Positions 17,295 through 26,253 of a DNA stretch of 64,000 nt are shown one piece after another; position 1 is the first letter of the stretch, and each line of letters begins with the position of its first letter. Source of the stretch: an uncultured Bacteroidales bacterium. GTDB lineage: Bacteria; Bacteroidota; Bacteroidia; Bacteroidales; Muribaculaceae. Both the position numbers and the translations under genes were made by a program. Below the pieces are notes generated by a model, which had not been told where the DNA came from, searched no databases, and saw only the letters and a list, made by a program, of their open reading frames with translations. The stretch spans positions 32,128-96,127 of the forward strand of contig CADBBK010000012.1 of the NCBI GenBank assembly GCA_902792895.1, written 5' to 3'.

Positions 17295-17302
17295 CAAAGA
17301 TA
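17295..17302 (-). promoter_or_regulatory. -7 box of the acyl-CoA ligase
   Basis: Minus strand TATCTTTG; no clear -33 TTTG. Confidence 0.55.
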
Positions 17303-17379
17303 ACACAAACTTTTCAGTTATCCGTTTTCAGCCTCAGTTTTTTGAAGGGGAACATGATTTGGCCAGTGAGAGCATGCGT

Positions 17380-18840
17380 CTAGTCGGCCTGTTGCGGCTC
17401 ATCCCACTGCTGGTGCAGAAAGTCGATTTTCCCCCGCATCATGGGTTTATAATATAATGTACTGTGCTGCTTGACGTCTTTGAACCACTTATATAACTGT
17501 GGCCAGCGGGCTTTATCGGTGTGGGATGCCGGGTTGATTTTGTCCACCACCGAGTCCATGTATTCTTCCATCGTTTCCAGGGCACCGGCATCATTCAGCC
17601 TGTCCCAGTGCTGCTTGACCGCATGCTGGAACTCGGGGAAGGTGGCCAGCGTTCTCAGCCAATGGATGACGTAACTGTTGTTCTCATAGATGAAGCATGG
17701 CCCCTCAGGCAACTGCCGGTTATACGCGGCCCCGAAATCCCATACGGGCCCGAACAGCAGCTTGGTGCTGTCGCCCCGCTGCTTGTGGACGAACAGGCTG
17801 TTGCTGAACGACTCGATGTTGTCGGCTATCTCGTTGACGATATAAAAGCATGCGAGCGTGTCGATGTCGATGTATTGTTGCCAGTTACTAGCGATGCTGT
17901 CGATGCTGTCGGTGGCATGGATGGCGCTGTTAGTGTCGGTGAAGAACTGATAGATATAGTCATACTGCGCCTGTGACAGGCTGTCGGGACTCTGGTACTC
18001 CACACCTATCCAAGTATCGTGGTCCTCATAGACGATGAACTGGTTCTCCACGATGCGGTTGCCCAGTTCAAGCAACCATCCGCCGGTAATCAGTTCTGGG
18101 TCCTCGCCGCCGTTGTCCTGCTCGATGACGTTGACACGATTCTTGCCGACGCGTATTTTCTCGGTGAGAAAGTATAGCCCGATGTATTGCCCGTTGAGGA
18201 CCACTTCGACAGGCTCCTGTGCGGGAGTATAGGCCAGCCCGATGCGACGGCTCAGTTCAAAACCCAGCGGGTTGGACCAGTAGTCGGTTGCCAGCAGGCA
18301 GAAGTGCTTGTTGCTGTTCATGCCCAGCGGTTTCTGCTTGTTGTCAAACTTCAGGCGGAACGGCTTCTTGTCCATGTTGTTCCAGGTGTAGTTGCCTCGC
18401 CCCTTGATCTGCATGCCCAGCGGGTGGGCACTGCTGCCCAGCGACTCGTATCCCTCGATGCCCATCGCGTCAATCCACCAGTCGGCGTGTAGGTAGTAGT
18501 CCTTGCTGGTGATGTCGCGGTACCCCTCGGTGTTGATGTACATCACCGGCAATGTGCCTGAGAACGAGGGCATGGGCGGCAGGGTGCCGCCGAGCAGTTT
18601 GCCAATGACGGCATTGACATCGGCGATGGTGATTTCGCGGTCCCCGTTCACGTCGTAGGCATAACGGTAGAGCGAGTGATACTTCTCGTCGTTCAGAATC
18701 GAGTTGATGAGGACGTTCACGTCGGCGATGGTCACCTCCCAGTCGCAGTTTACGTCGCCGCGCGGACGCAGCAAGTCCTGGCCATGCAGGGTTAGCATCG
18801 ACCAGGCAGCGATGAGTGTGATGAGTGTGAATCGTTTCAT
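17380..18840 (-). CDS. CotH-type kinase-fold protein with N-terminal dockerin-type repeats
   Basis: 486 residues. A signal peptide (MKRFTLITLIAAWSMLTLHG) is followed by two dockerin-like segments at about 28-85 (GDVNCDWEVTIADVNVLIN and DVNGDREITIADVNAVIG). The rest is a CotH domain: MYINTEGYRDI, MQIKGRGNYTW, KKPFRLKFDNK, NEIADNIESFSNS and GPVWDFGAAYN, the last two in the place of the CotH metal/phosphate-binding motifs. CotH proteins are atypical secreted kinases; CotH-dockerin fusions are known in cellulosome-bearing clostridia and gut fungi. It ends a minus-strand run after DUF4919. Substrate unknown. Confidence 0.82.
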   Translation of the reverse strand: MKRFTLITLIAAWSMLTLHGQDLLRPRGDVNCDWEVTIADVNVLINSILNDEKYHSLYRYAYDVNGDREITIADVNAVIGKLLGGTLPPMPSFSGTLPVMYINTEGYRDITSKDYYLHADWWIDAMGIEGYESLGSSAHPLGMQIKGRGNYTWNNMDKKPFRLKFDNKQKPLGMNSNKHFCLLATDYWSNPLGFELSRRIGLAYTPAQEPVEVVLNGQYIGLYFLTEKIRVGKNRVNVIEQDNGGEDPELITGGWLLELGNRIVENQFIVYEDHDTWIGVEYQSPDSLSQAQYDYIYQFFTDTNSAIHATDSIDSIASNWQQYIDIDTLACFYIVNEIADNIESFSNSLFVHKQRGDSTKLLFGPVWDFGAAYNRQLPEGPCFIYENNSYVIHWLRTLATFPEFQHAVKQHWDRLNDAGALETMEEYMDSVVDKINPASHTDKARWPQLYKWFKDVKQHSTLYYKPMMRGKIDFLHQQWDEPQQAD

Positions 18841-18889
18841 AAAAAGGCTTGAAGGTTATTGGAGTAGGGTTTAGTTTGGGCTCACACCG

Positions 18890-19630
18890 CTAGATGTCTG
18901 GGAACTTGAGTTCGGCTATCTGCATCATGCGGGAGATGTCAAAGTAGAATCCTGTGGCCGACTTGCCCGCGACGGGCTGCACCTTGATGTAGTCGATGCC
19001 GCCCTCGAGTGTCTCGTGGTCGGTGGCGACGAAGCCCAGGAAGTTGATGATGTTGTACTCATGCTCGGGAGCGATGACCACCCAAGGCTCCTCCTTGGTG
19101 CCCTTGCCGCTGGACATGATGGCTGCGATGAGTCGGTCCAGGCGGTACTGGCAGACGGCAGCACGGGCATGTTTCTTCTTCTCCTTGAGGACGTAGATGT
19201 AGAAGTTCATCTGGTTTAGGTCGAACATGTTGTCGTTGAGCGACAACTCGGCATACTTCTCGATGCTGTCACACTCGGCGCGCGAGTGGGGCTGCTTGTA
19301 GTAGAGTTGCTCCACGACGTTGCTATAGACGCTCTCGCGGAAGGGGTTGTAGTCCTCCTGGAAGGTGTAGCCATAGTAGAAGTTCCTCCAAGCCTCGATG
19401 CTCAACGTGGTGTCGTTGCTGTTGTAGGCCTTCATGAGCTTGGGGTAGTAGTAGGCGTTCTTGGGGTTGGAGATGACGTCACGGACGTGGTCAAAGTCCA
19501 CCTTCTTGATGGCGAACTTGCTGGGCTGGTTGCGCTCGGGCACTTCACGGTTGGCCTGTGCCCAGCCGATGCTGGCCACGGTGACGGCGATGAGCAGTGT
19601 GATGATGTATCTTTTCATTCTTGTCTTCAT
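18890..19630 (-). CDS. DUF4919 secreted protein
   Basis: 246 residues with a signal peptide (IITLLIAVTVASIGWAQ). The DUF4919 hallmarks are visible: FDHVRDVISNPKNAYYYPKLM, NSNDTTLSIEAWRNFYYGY and an NFYIYVL segment. The family is confined to Bacteroidetes and has no assigned function. It lies 12 nt after a small membrane-protein gene and 49 nt before the CotH gene, so the three are probably co-transcribed. Confidence 0.85.
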   Translation of the reverse strand: MKTRMKRYIITLLIAVTVASIGWAQANREVPERNQPSKFAIKKVDFDHVRDVISNPKNAYYYPKLMKAYNSNDTTLSIEAWRNFYYGYTFQEDYNPFRESVYSNVVEQLYYKQPHSRAECDSIEKYAELSLNDNMFDLNQMNFYIYVLKEKKKHARAAVCQYRLDRLIAAIMSSGKGTKEEPWVVIAPEHEYNIINFLGFVATDHETLEGGIDYIKVQPVAGKSATGFYFDISRMMQIAELKFPDI

Positions 19631-19642
19631 TAGTCGGTATGT

Positions 19643-20134
19643 TTAATCGATAACGATTCCCATGACAGCGATGCACACGATGGAAACGGCGACGATGATG
19701 GGCAGGCACTTGATGGGCAGGTAGCGCCAGAAGAGGCTCGACGGCGCCAACAGCCACTTGCCCGCCGGCGTGCGGCTATAGGCCAGCTGGCCCATGATTG
19801 ACCCCAGGATGACGCCGAGCACCATCAGCCGCGGCGCGAGCATGATGCCCAGCATGCCGCCGGCCATGGCCGTGAATCCCACATACAGGTTGCTGGAACT
19901 GTGCCCGTCGGGCTCACCGCTGGGCAAGAGGTAGAACAGGCCGGTGACGATGAGCGTGGCGATGCCCCAGAAGATGAACGTGCCCATGGGGACAGCGATG
20001 TAATAACTCAGGTGGAGCAGCAGCAAGCCGGCAAAGGCCGGTACTGCGGCGACCCATCGAGGCCACAGCACGAGCACCAACGCCATAGCGAGGCAGATGA
20101 TGCCTGCAACGAGTAATATGGTCTGCACTATCAT
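19643..20134 (-). CDS. Small polytopic membrane protein, unknown
   Basis: 163 residues, about five hydrophobic segments (for example IVQTILLVAGIICLAMALVL, GTFIFWGIATLIVTGLFYL, CLPIIVAVSIVCIAVMGIVI) and a glycine-rich stretch (GFTAMAGGMLGIMLAP). Not recognised as a named family. It sits 86 nt after the 7TM-HD gene with no promoter seen, so it is likely part of the rel transcript. Confidence 0.65.
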   Translation of the reverse strand: MIVQTILLVAGIICLAMALVLVLWPRWVAAVPAFAGLLLLHLSYYIAVPMGTFIFWGIATLIVTGLFYLLPSGEPDGHSSSNLYVGFTAMAGGMLGIMLAPRLMVLGVILGSIMGQLAYSRTPAGKWLLAPSSLFWRYLPIKCLPIIVAVSIVCIAVMGIVID

Positions 20135-20220
20135 GGAATGGCTTGTTATATATATTATATAACACCGATTGCCGCCGGTTATTGCCTTCGACGGCCCATT
20201 AAATTTGACTGCGTGTCATT

Positions 20221-22278
20221 TTATTCGGCGGGCGTGTCGTTGGCGGGCTTGATGTGGTCCGGATAGGAAACGCGTATGTGGTAGGACGTGCGCAGCCGCT
20301 CAACAAACAGTTTTTTTACCGTCTCAACGTCGCGGAAGCTGATGGGCGTCTCACGCAGCAGGCCATCGGCCACCTGTCCGTCGATAATCTTGTTGACCAT
20401 GGCACTGATGGCTTCCTCACTGTGGTCGCTCATGCTCTTGGTCGCCGCTTCGCAGGCGTCGGCCATCATCAGGATGGCGGCCTCCTTGGTCTGCGGGTTG
20501 GGGCCGGGATAGGTGAACGGAGCGGGGTCAACCTCCCCGTCGGGGTGGGCCTCACGGGCCTTGTAGTAGAAGTAGCGGGTAACGCCCTTGCCGTGGTGCT
20601 GCGCAATCAGGTCCTTGATGACCTTGGGCAGGCCGGCGTCCTCGGCAAGCTTGAGGCCGTTGGCGACATGCTCGATGACGATTTTGGCGCTGTCCTCGGG
20701 GCGCATGAGGTGGTCGTGGGGATTCTCCCCGATCTGGTTCTCGGTGAAAAATGCGGGATTCTTGGTCTTGCCCACGTCGTGGTAGAGCGCGCCGGCACGC
20801 ACGAGCTGCATGTTGGCACCAATCTTGAGCGCCGCCTCACCGGCCAGGTTGGCCACCTGCAACGAGTGCTGGAAGGTGCCGGGGCAGTTGGTGGACAACT
20901 GGCGCAGCAACGGATTGTTGATGTCGGCCAGCTCGAGCAGCGTCATCGACGAGGTGAAGCCGAAGATTCTCTCCACGATGGGGATGACCAGGAAGGCAAA
21001 CGACAGGATGACGCAGTTGATGAGGAAGTAGGCAAAGTAGAACTTGTCGATGTTGTCAAAGTCACCCTCGCCAATGAGCGTCATCGCCACATAGGTGATG
21101 CAGTAGGCCAGGAAGATGAATGCGGCACATTGCACGAGCTGGGTGCGCTTGGTGAGTTCCTTGACCGACACGATGGCGATGATGCCAGCCAGGAACTGCA
21201 TGATGATGAACTCGGCCTGGTGGCTGCTGGCAATGAGTGAGCAGATGAGCACGGTGACGATGTGGACAAAGAACGACGTGTGGTCGTCAAAGAACGATGA
21301 CACGATGATGGGCACCAGCCCGAAGGGGATGACATACAGCAGCGTGTACTTGAACTTGATGCACAGGAACACCGCGATGACAAACACGGTGATGAACGAG
21401 ATGAGGAACATCATGCGCCGCGGGCTGTCAAACACCTGTCGCCGCAGCAGCTTCATGAAGTAGTAGAAGGCCAGCATCAGGGTGGCCACAATCATGATTT
21501 GGCCCAACAGGTTGACGGTCTCATCGACGTTGCGCTGCTTGTTGCGGCGGTTAAGCTCGTTCTGATAGCTCTGGATGGCGGCGGCCTTCTTGGGGGTGAC
21601 AATCTCGCCGCGGGTGATGATGGCCTCGTTGGCCTGGATGGTGCCGGGGGAGCGCAGCGCGTTGCGCAGGTCCTCGCCCAGCCATTTCTCGTTCTCCTCG
21701 GTATCGACCATCAGGTTGGGGGTGAGATACTGGTCGATGTTGATCGCCCTCAGGGCCTCCTGGATGGCGGCATTGCCCTTCATGCTATCGGTGAGCCAGG
21801 TGTAGGCTTGGCGCACGGTCTTCATGTCGGTAGCATCGACCACCTGCAGCTGGTTGTTGCCCACCATGAAGCGCAACTGCTTGCCCGAACGGATGTCGTC
21901 GGCTGCCTCGTTGTCCACAATGCCGTCGTTGTAAAGGCGTGCGACGGCCTGCAGCAGAGCCTGGCTGCCGGGACGCCCTCCGAGGTCGTGCGTGAGCAGG
22001 GCAAGTTGCTGTTCGCCCTTCTTGCTGTCCATCTTGTAGATTTTGGCAAAGTTCTGGTTGACACTGTCGGTGATGTGTTTGCGGGTGGCCTCGTCGAGTT
22101 CGATGTCGAACTGGAAATTGGCCTCCAGACGCGAGTGCAACCAGGGCTTGCCCACCTCAAAACTGTGGATGTGGCTCTCCTCACGGCTGTAGAACAGTGC
22201 GGCCGAAATCAGTACGACCGAAAGCACCAGCAGCGCGATGACGAGGATGTTATTTTTCTTTTTCTTGTCGGTGTTCAT
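20221..22278 (-). CDS. 7TM-HD phosphodiesterase, PgpH-like
   Basis: 685 residues from ATG 22278; the longer frame upstream is not needed. Order: one TM (about 9-27), an extracytoplasmic 7TMR-HD domain (about 35-255), seven TM helices (about 260-455), then a cytoplasmic HD domain with HSLQVANLAGEAA, GALYHDVGK and a metal-binding HHGKG. PgpH-family enzymes hydrolyse cyclic-di-AMP in Firmicutes, and the same architecture is widespread in Bacteroidetes. It lies 50 nt after rel. Enzyme substrate is inferred from architecture only. Confidence 0.88.
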   Translation of the reverse strand: MNTDKKKKNNILVIALLVLSVVLISAALFYSREESHIHSFEVGKPWLHSRLEANFQFDIELDEATRKHITDSVNQNFAKIYKMDSKKGEQQLALLTHDLGGRPGSQALLQAVARLYNDGIVDNEAADDIRSGKQLRFMVGNNQLQVVDATDMKTVRQAYTWLTDSMKGNAAIQEALRAINIDQYLTPNLMVDTEENEKWLGEDLRNALRSPGTIQANEAIITRGEIVTPKKAAAIQSYQNELNRRNKQRNVDETVNLLGQIMIVATLMLAFYYFMKLLRRQVFDSPRRMMFLISFITVFVIAVFLCIKFKYTLLYVIPFGLVPIIVSSFFDDHTSFFVHIVTVLICSLIASSHQAEFIIMQFLAGIIAIVSVKELTKRTQLVQCAAFIFLAYCITYVAMTLIGEGDFDNIDKFYFAYFLINCVILSFAFLVIPIVERIFGFTSSMTLLELADINNPLLRQLSTNCPGTFQHSLQVANLAGEAALKIGANMQLVRAGALYHDVGKTKNPAFFTENQIGENPHDHLMRPEDSAKIVIEHVANGLKLAEDAGLPKVIKDLIAQHHGKGVTRYFYYKAREAHPDGEVDPAPFTYPGPNPQTKEAAILMMADACEAATKSMSDHSEEAISAMVNKIIDGQVADGLLRETPISFRDVETVKKLFVERLRTSYHIRVSYPDHIKPANDTPAE

Positions 22279-22328
22279 TATCTCAAGATTGATGATGGTT
22301 TTCAGTGTTCGGGTGGCAAGATGCAGGG

Positions 22329-24554
22329 TTAACTCATGCGGATGGCCAAGTTGACGCCCTTCACCTTCTTGATTTCGCGGCACAGGCTGGTCACGCCCGA
22401 GGCATCGGCGATGAGCACGTCGAGGTCGCAGTTGAACACGCCGCTGTCCGAGGTGACGTTCATCCGCTTCATGTTGATGGACATGTTGGTCGAGATGATG
22501 TTCACGATGGACTGGAGGATGCCTTTCTGATCAATGCCCTCGATGTGGATGGTGGCCAGGAACTGGTCGCCGTGGTCCTCCCACTGCGTTTGCAGCAGGC
22601 GTGAGCCGTAACTGGCTTTGAGGCGTGCCAGGGTGGGGCAGTCCATCTTGTGGACGATGACCTCGCCGTTGTCGTTGAGGAAACCCACCGCGTCGTCGCC
22701 GGGAATGGGATGGCAGCAGTCGGCAATCTGGTAATTGCTCTTGCCGCTGTGGGTGACGAGGCGGTAGATGGCCTTGGTGTCGATGGCCTTATTGGGGTCA
22801 TCGGTGGTCTCGTGGGGCTGTTCCTTGCCCTTGAAGGGGTTGCGGCGCAGCCAGTTGAACCGTCCGCCGGTCTCCTTCTTGTTGAGCATGCCCTCATTGA
22901 GCTTGATCTCGTCGTTGCCGATCATGAAGAAGAGTTCCTCCTTGTTGGCGACGCCCTGACGGGTGATGGCATGGGAGAGCACCTCGTTGGTCAGCGTGAT
23001 GTTGTTCTCGGCCAGGAAGTCCATGAAACGTTTTTCGCCCCGCTCGATGATGAGGCGGCGCTTGTGCTTCAGGGCGGCGCGCAGGCGCGTCTTTCCCTTG
23101 GCAGTGATGAGGTATTTCTCGTATTCACGCTTGGGCTCGCCGGTGTTGCTGGTGAGGATTTCCACCTGGTCACCGCTGGAGAGACGGTAGGACAGGGGCA
23201 CGAGTTTGTGGTTCACCTTGCCGGCGATGCAGTGGGTGCCCAGGTCGGTGTGCAGCATGAACGCCAGGTCGAGCACCGTGGCGCCCTTGGGGAGCGTCAT
23301 GGCCTCGCCCTTGGGCGTGAACACGACGATTTCACTGGCAAACAGGTTGAGCTTAATGGTGTCCAGGAAGTCAATGGCGTTGGGCTCCGGGTCCTTGAGG
23401 ATGTCCACGATGGTACTGAGCCATGCCGAGAGTTCGGATTCCTCCTCTCCCTCGCCGATCTTGTACTTCCAGTGTGCGGCAAATCCGCGTTCGGCGATGT
23501 CGTCCATCTTGCGGCTGCGTATTTGTACTTCCACCCAGTTGCCGTCGGGACCCATCACGGTGACGTGCAGGGCGCGATACTTGTTCACCTTGGGGGTGGT
23601 CAACCAGTCGCGCACGCGGTCGGGGTGCTTGGTGTAGACCTCGGTGACCTCGTTGTAGATTCTCCAGCAGATGTTTTTCTCGATGCTCTCGTCGTCGCAT
23701 TCAAACACGATGCGCGCGGCGTACAGGTCATACACTTCCTCGAAGGGGATGCGCTTGTTCTGCATCTTTTTCCAGATGGAGAAGCATGACTTGATGCGCG
23801 CGTTGAACTCGTACTTGAGGCCCATGTTGTCCAATCGCTCGCGGATGGGGGCTGAGAAGCGTGCAAACAACTCGTTGCGGCTCTCCTCGCTGGCGGCAAC
23901 CAGGTTCTTGATGCGCTGGTACTCGTTGGGATGGTTGTACTTGAAACTCAGGTCCTCGAGTTCGGTCTTGATGGCATACAGGCCCAGTCGGTGAGCCAGC
24001 GGGGCATAGATGTAGAGGGTTTCGCCGGCAATCTTGTACTGCTTGTTGGCGGGCATCGACGAGAGGGTGCGCATGTTGTGCAGACGGTCGGCCATCTTGA
24101 TGAGCACCACGCGGATGTCCTCGTTCATGGTGAGCAGCAGTTTGCGGAAGTTCTCGGCTTGCAGCGACGCTTTCTCGCCGAAGATGCCGCCCGAGATTTT
24201 CGTCAGTCCGCTGACAATGCGTGCAATCTTCTCGCCGAACTGCGCCTCGATGTCCTCGACGGTGTAGTCGGTATCCTCGACCACATCGTGCAGCAGGGCC
24301 GCACTGATGCTCGTCGAGCCCAGGCCGATTTCCTGGCTCACGATGGTCGCGACGGCCAGGGGATGCATGATATAGGGCTCGCCGGAGCGCCGGCGGATTC
24401 CCTTGTGGGCATCACGCGCAAACTTGAAGGCCTTGTCAATCACCTCCACCTTCTTGCGGTGATTGCTAGCTAGATAGCCGTTTAACAGGTTCTGATAGGC
24501 CACTTGAATCATCTGGTCCTCGTCCTGGGGGGATATGTTGTTGTTCTGCATCAT
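22329..24554 (-). CDS. rel: Bifunctional (p)ppGpp synthetase/hydrolase (Rel/SpoT family)
   Basis: 741 residues, the full long-RSH layout. The HD hydrolase domain keeps HPLAVA and HDVVEDTD, and KMADRLHNM follows. The synthetase domain ends in the conserved VEVQIRSRKM...GFAAHWKYK block. TGS (VVFTPKGEAMTLPKG), a Cys-containing zinc-finger/helical region (CCHPIPGDDAVGF) and an ACT domain complete the C-terminus. Both catalytic halves look intact. It makes and degrades the stringent-response alarmone and leads the transcript that continues into the 7TM-HD gene. Confidence 0.96.
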   Translation of the reverse strand: MMQNNNISPQDEDQMIQVAYQNLLNGYLASNHRKKVEVIDKAFKFARDAHKGIRRRSGEPYIMHPLAVATIVSQEIGLGSTSISAALLHDVVEDTDYTVEDIEAQFGEKIARIVSGLTKISGGIFGEKASLQAENFRKLLLTMNEDIRVVLIKMADRLHNMRTLSSMPANKQYKIAGETLYIYAPLAHRLGLYAIKTELEDLSFKYNHPNEYQRIKNLVAASEESRNELFARFSAPIRERLDNMGLKYEFNARIKSCFSIWKKMQNKRIPFEEVYDLYAARIVFECDDESIEKNICWRIYNEVTEVYTKHPDRVRDWLTTPKVNKYRALHVTVMGPDGNWVEVQIRSRKMDDIAERGFAAHWKYKIGEGEEESELSAWLSTIVDILKDPEPNAIDFLDTIKLNLFASEIVVFTPKGEAMTLPKGATVLDLAFMLHTDLGTHCIAGKVNHKLVPLSYRLSSGDQVEILTSNTGEPKREYEKYLITAKGKTRLRAALKHKRRLIIERGEKRFMDFLAENNITLTNEVLSHAITRQGVANKEELFFMIGNDEIKLNEGMLNKKETGGRFNWLRRNPFKGKEQPHETTDDPNKAIDTKAIYRLVTHSGKSNYQIADCCHPIPGDDAVGFLNDNGEVIVHKMDCPTLARLKASYGSRLLQTQWEDHGDQFLATIHIEGIDQKGILQSIVNIISTNMSINMKRMNVTSDSGVFNCDLDVLIADASGVTSLCREIKKVKGVNLAIRMS

Positions 24555-24580
24555 GGGTCTCGAGCGTTTAGTTTAAACTA

Positions 24581-24588
24581 CAAAGGTA
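24581..24588 (-). promoter_or_regulatory. -7 box of rel
   Basis: Minus strand TACCTTTG, 26 nt before the rel ATG; no good -33 TTTG. Confidence 0.6.
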
Positions 24589-24636
24589 ATAAAAAAAGTT
24601 GAAAGTGCCGGCTGGGGGGTGGATTTTTTATAGAGT

Positions 24637-24717
24637 GGCTGGAGAGGCTGGACGGGCTGGATTAACTGGACATACTTGACATACTGGACGGACTGGATTA
24701 ACTGGATGGGGTGGAGG
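24637..24717. repeat. Tandem array, nine 9-bp units (consensus NNCTGGANN)
   Basis: Units run GGCTGGAGA, GGCTGGACG, GGCTGGATT, AACTGGACA, TACTTGACA, TACTGGACG, GACTGGATT, AACTGGATG, GGGTGGAGG. The CTGGA core is fixed and the flanks drift. The array fills the space between the rel promoter and the 3' end of the esterase gene. Confidence 0.88.
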
Positions 24718-24731
24718 GAGGAACTGGGCTG

Positions 24732-26063
24732 CTAGCCTTGGCCCTGGCTGTCGGGGCGGGTGCCCAGGGTGGGGGCGGTGACGTTGAAGTAGCGTTTCCA
24801 GTTGCCGGTGGCGGTGTGGAGCCAGACGCAGCCCTCGGTGATGTCAATTTCGTTGATGCGGTCGATGCCGCGCGGCAGGCGTAGGATGGCGCGCACGCGC
24901 CCGTTCTGGTCACAGATCTGGATGCCCATGCTGGTGGCAGCCCACAGGTTGCCCTTGCCGTCAAAGGTGATGGTCTGGATGTCGAGCGGGCGGCTGTTGT
25001 CGTCGTTGTGGAGCCAGTAGAAGGGTTCACCGTGGGCGGGCTGCCCACCTTGCAGGATGTACTGCCACACGGCATTGCCCGGCTCGTCGGGGATGATGGC
25101 GATGTTGGTCAGGTCGGGGTAGATAATGCGCTTCACGGGATTGCCGGGCACGCCGTTGCCCACTTTTTCCCAGCCCTTGTCCGCGTCGCTGAGCAGGTCG
25201 CGCAGGAAATCGTTGCCAGTGGCGCCCACTGCGGGGGCGGCAGGCCAGTCGCGCCACATCCACTGCATCACTCGGGAGAAGATTTCGGTCGAGCGCTTCA
25301 CGTTGTGGCCGCCGTCGCTCCAGTCACAGTCCACGTCATAGCCCGCAAACTTCAGGGCACTTGCCATCAGCTGGTTGCCCTCGTACCAATGACCAAACAA
25401 CGGATTCCACACGTCGTTGCTGCCGTCCTGGATGAACACGCGCAGGGGCAGCGGCTCGGTCTTGCGCACCAGGGCCTGCAGGTCGTTGCCGCCGCGCATG
25501 GCCACAAACGTGCCCACGCCGGTGAACACTTTGCCGAACAGGTCGGGACGGTGCCATGCCGCGTTGAAGGCTGCAATGCCGCCACTGCTCAGACCGAAGA
25601 TCATGCGGTCCCATGGCCTGCGCGACAGGCGGATGGGTTTGCCGTTGGACGTCGTCATCTGCTCGACAGCGGGCAGGACCTCGGTCTCGAGAAACAGGGC
25701 AAAGTCGCCCGTTGTGCTGTCGAACTCGTAGCAGCGGTTGTAGCGCAGCACCGTGCCGTCGTCCCCCTTAATGACGCCCGGCTGCAGAAACACGCCGATG
25801 GTGCACGGCATCTGCCGTGCCGCGATGAGCGAGTCCATGACCTGGGGCGCGTTGCACAGCACGCCGTCCAGTCCGACATACAGCGCTGCGGGCCGCTTGC
25901 CGTCGTACTGCTCGGGCACATAGACCTGAAAGGTGTGGACCGTGCCGGGATAGATGGTGGACTGCTCGAGCACGCCGTCGATGAGCGTGTGGCTTGCTGC
26001 CATGCCCAGTGCGGTGGCAGCCAGTATCATCAGTAGAGATAAACGTCTTGAAATCATAGTCAT
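24732..26063 (-). CDS. Secreted esterase fused to a C-terminal propeller-like domain
   Basis: 443 residues from ATG 26063 (26057 is possible; the frame upstream crosses the promoter). After a signal peptide comes an esterase domain of the enterochelin-esterase type (VYVPEQYDGKRPAALYV, nucleophile motif GLSSGG near 157-162, DGSNDVWN, DGGHNVKR with the likely catalytic His). From about residue 300 the sequence becomes beta-propeller-like (TITFDGKGNLWAATSMGIQI, INEIDITEGCVWLHT), as in SMP-30/gluconolactonase-type proteins. It probably hydrolyses an ester, perhaps an acyl or feruloyl group on glycans. The substrate is unknown. Confidence 0.78.
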   Translation of the reverse strand: MTMISRRLSLLMILAATALGMAASHTLIDGVLEQSTIYPGTVHTFQVYVPEQYDGKRPAALYVGLDGVLCNAPQVMDSLIAARQMPCTIGVFLQPGVIKGDDGTVLRYNRCYEFDSTTGDFALFLETEVLPAVEQMTTSNGKPIRLSRRPWDRMIFGLSSGGIAAFNAAWHRPDLFGKVFTGVGTFVAMRGGNDLQALVRKTEPLPLRVFIQDGSNDVWNPLFGHWYEGNQLMASALKFAGYDVDCDWSDGGHNVKRSTEIFSRVMQWMWRDWPAAPAVGATGNDFLRDLLSDADKGWEKVGNGVPGNPVKRIIYPDLTNIAIIPDEPGNAVWQYILQGGQPAHGEPFYWLHNDDNSRPLDIQTITFDGKGNLWAATSMGIQICDQNGRVRAILRLPRGIDRINEIDITEGCVWLHTATGNWKRYFNVTAPTLGTRPDSQGQG

Positions 26064-26084
26064 CAGGTTTTGTCTTTTCAACGG

Positions 26085-26092
26085 CAAAGGTA
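26085..26092 (-). promoter_or_regulatory. -7 box of the esterase gene
   Basis: Minus strand TACCTTTG, 21 nt before the chosen ATG, which argues against the longer reading frame. Confidence 0.6.
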
Positions 26093-26191
26093 GATAATAG
26101 TTTTCATTTCTGTGGGTTCGGGAGGCCTGTTTTTTGCCCTGCACGGGATGGGACTGTGTGCGGCCGATGTGGCTGTGCCGAAATAACGAAA

Positions 26192-26222
26192 CGTGCGCTC
26201 CCGTTATTGGTGGGAACGCACG
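26192..26222 (-). terminator. Hairpin terminator of the NlpC/P60 gene
   Basis: CGTGCGTTCCC pairs with GGGAGCGCACG (one wobble) around a 9-nt loop, 32 nt after the stop codon. The U tract is weak (TTTCGTTATTT). Confidence 0.65.
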
Positions 26223-26253
26223 CTGTGTGGGGTGTACTTGAGTATGGTTTGTT

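Noticed and set aside
20200-20207. TAAATTTG on the plus strand at the 3' end of the 7TM-HD gene
   Set aside because: No -33 element and only antisense sequence downstream.
22650-23789. 379-codon plus-strand frame antisense to rel
   Set aside because: Antisense shadow of a gene with complete domain structure; Val/Leu/Asp-rich composition follows from the codon use of rel. The same holds for the long antisense frames at 4354, 13292, 11414, 32580 and 57404.
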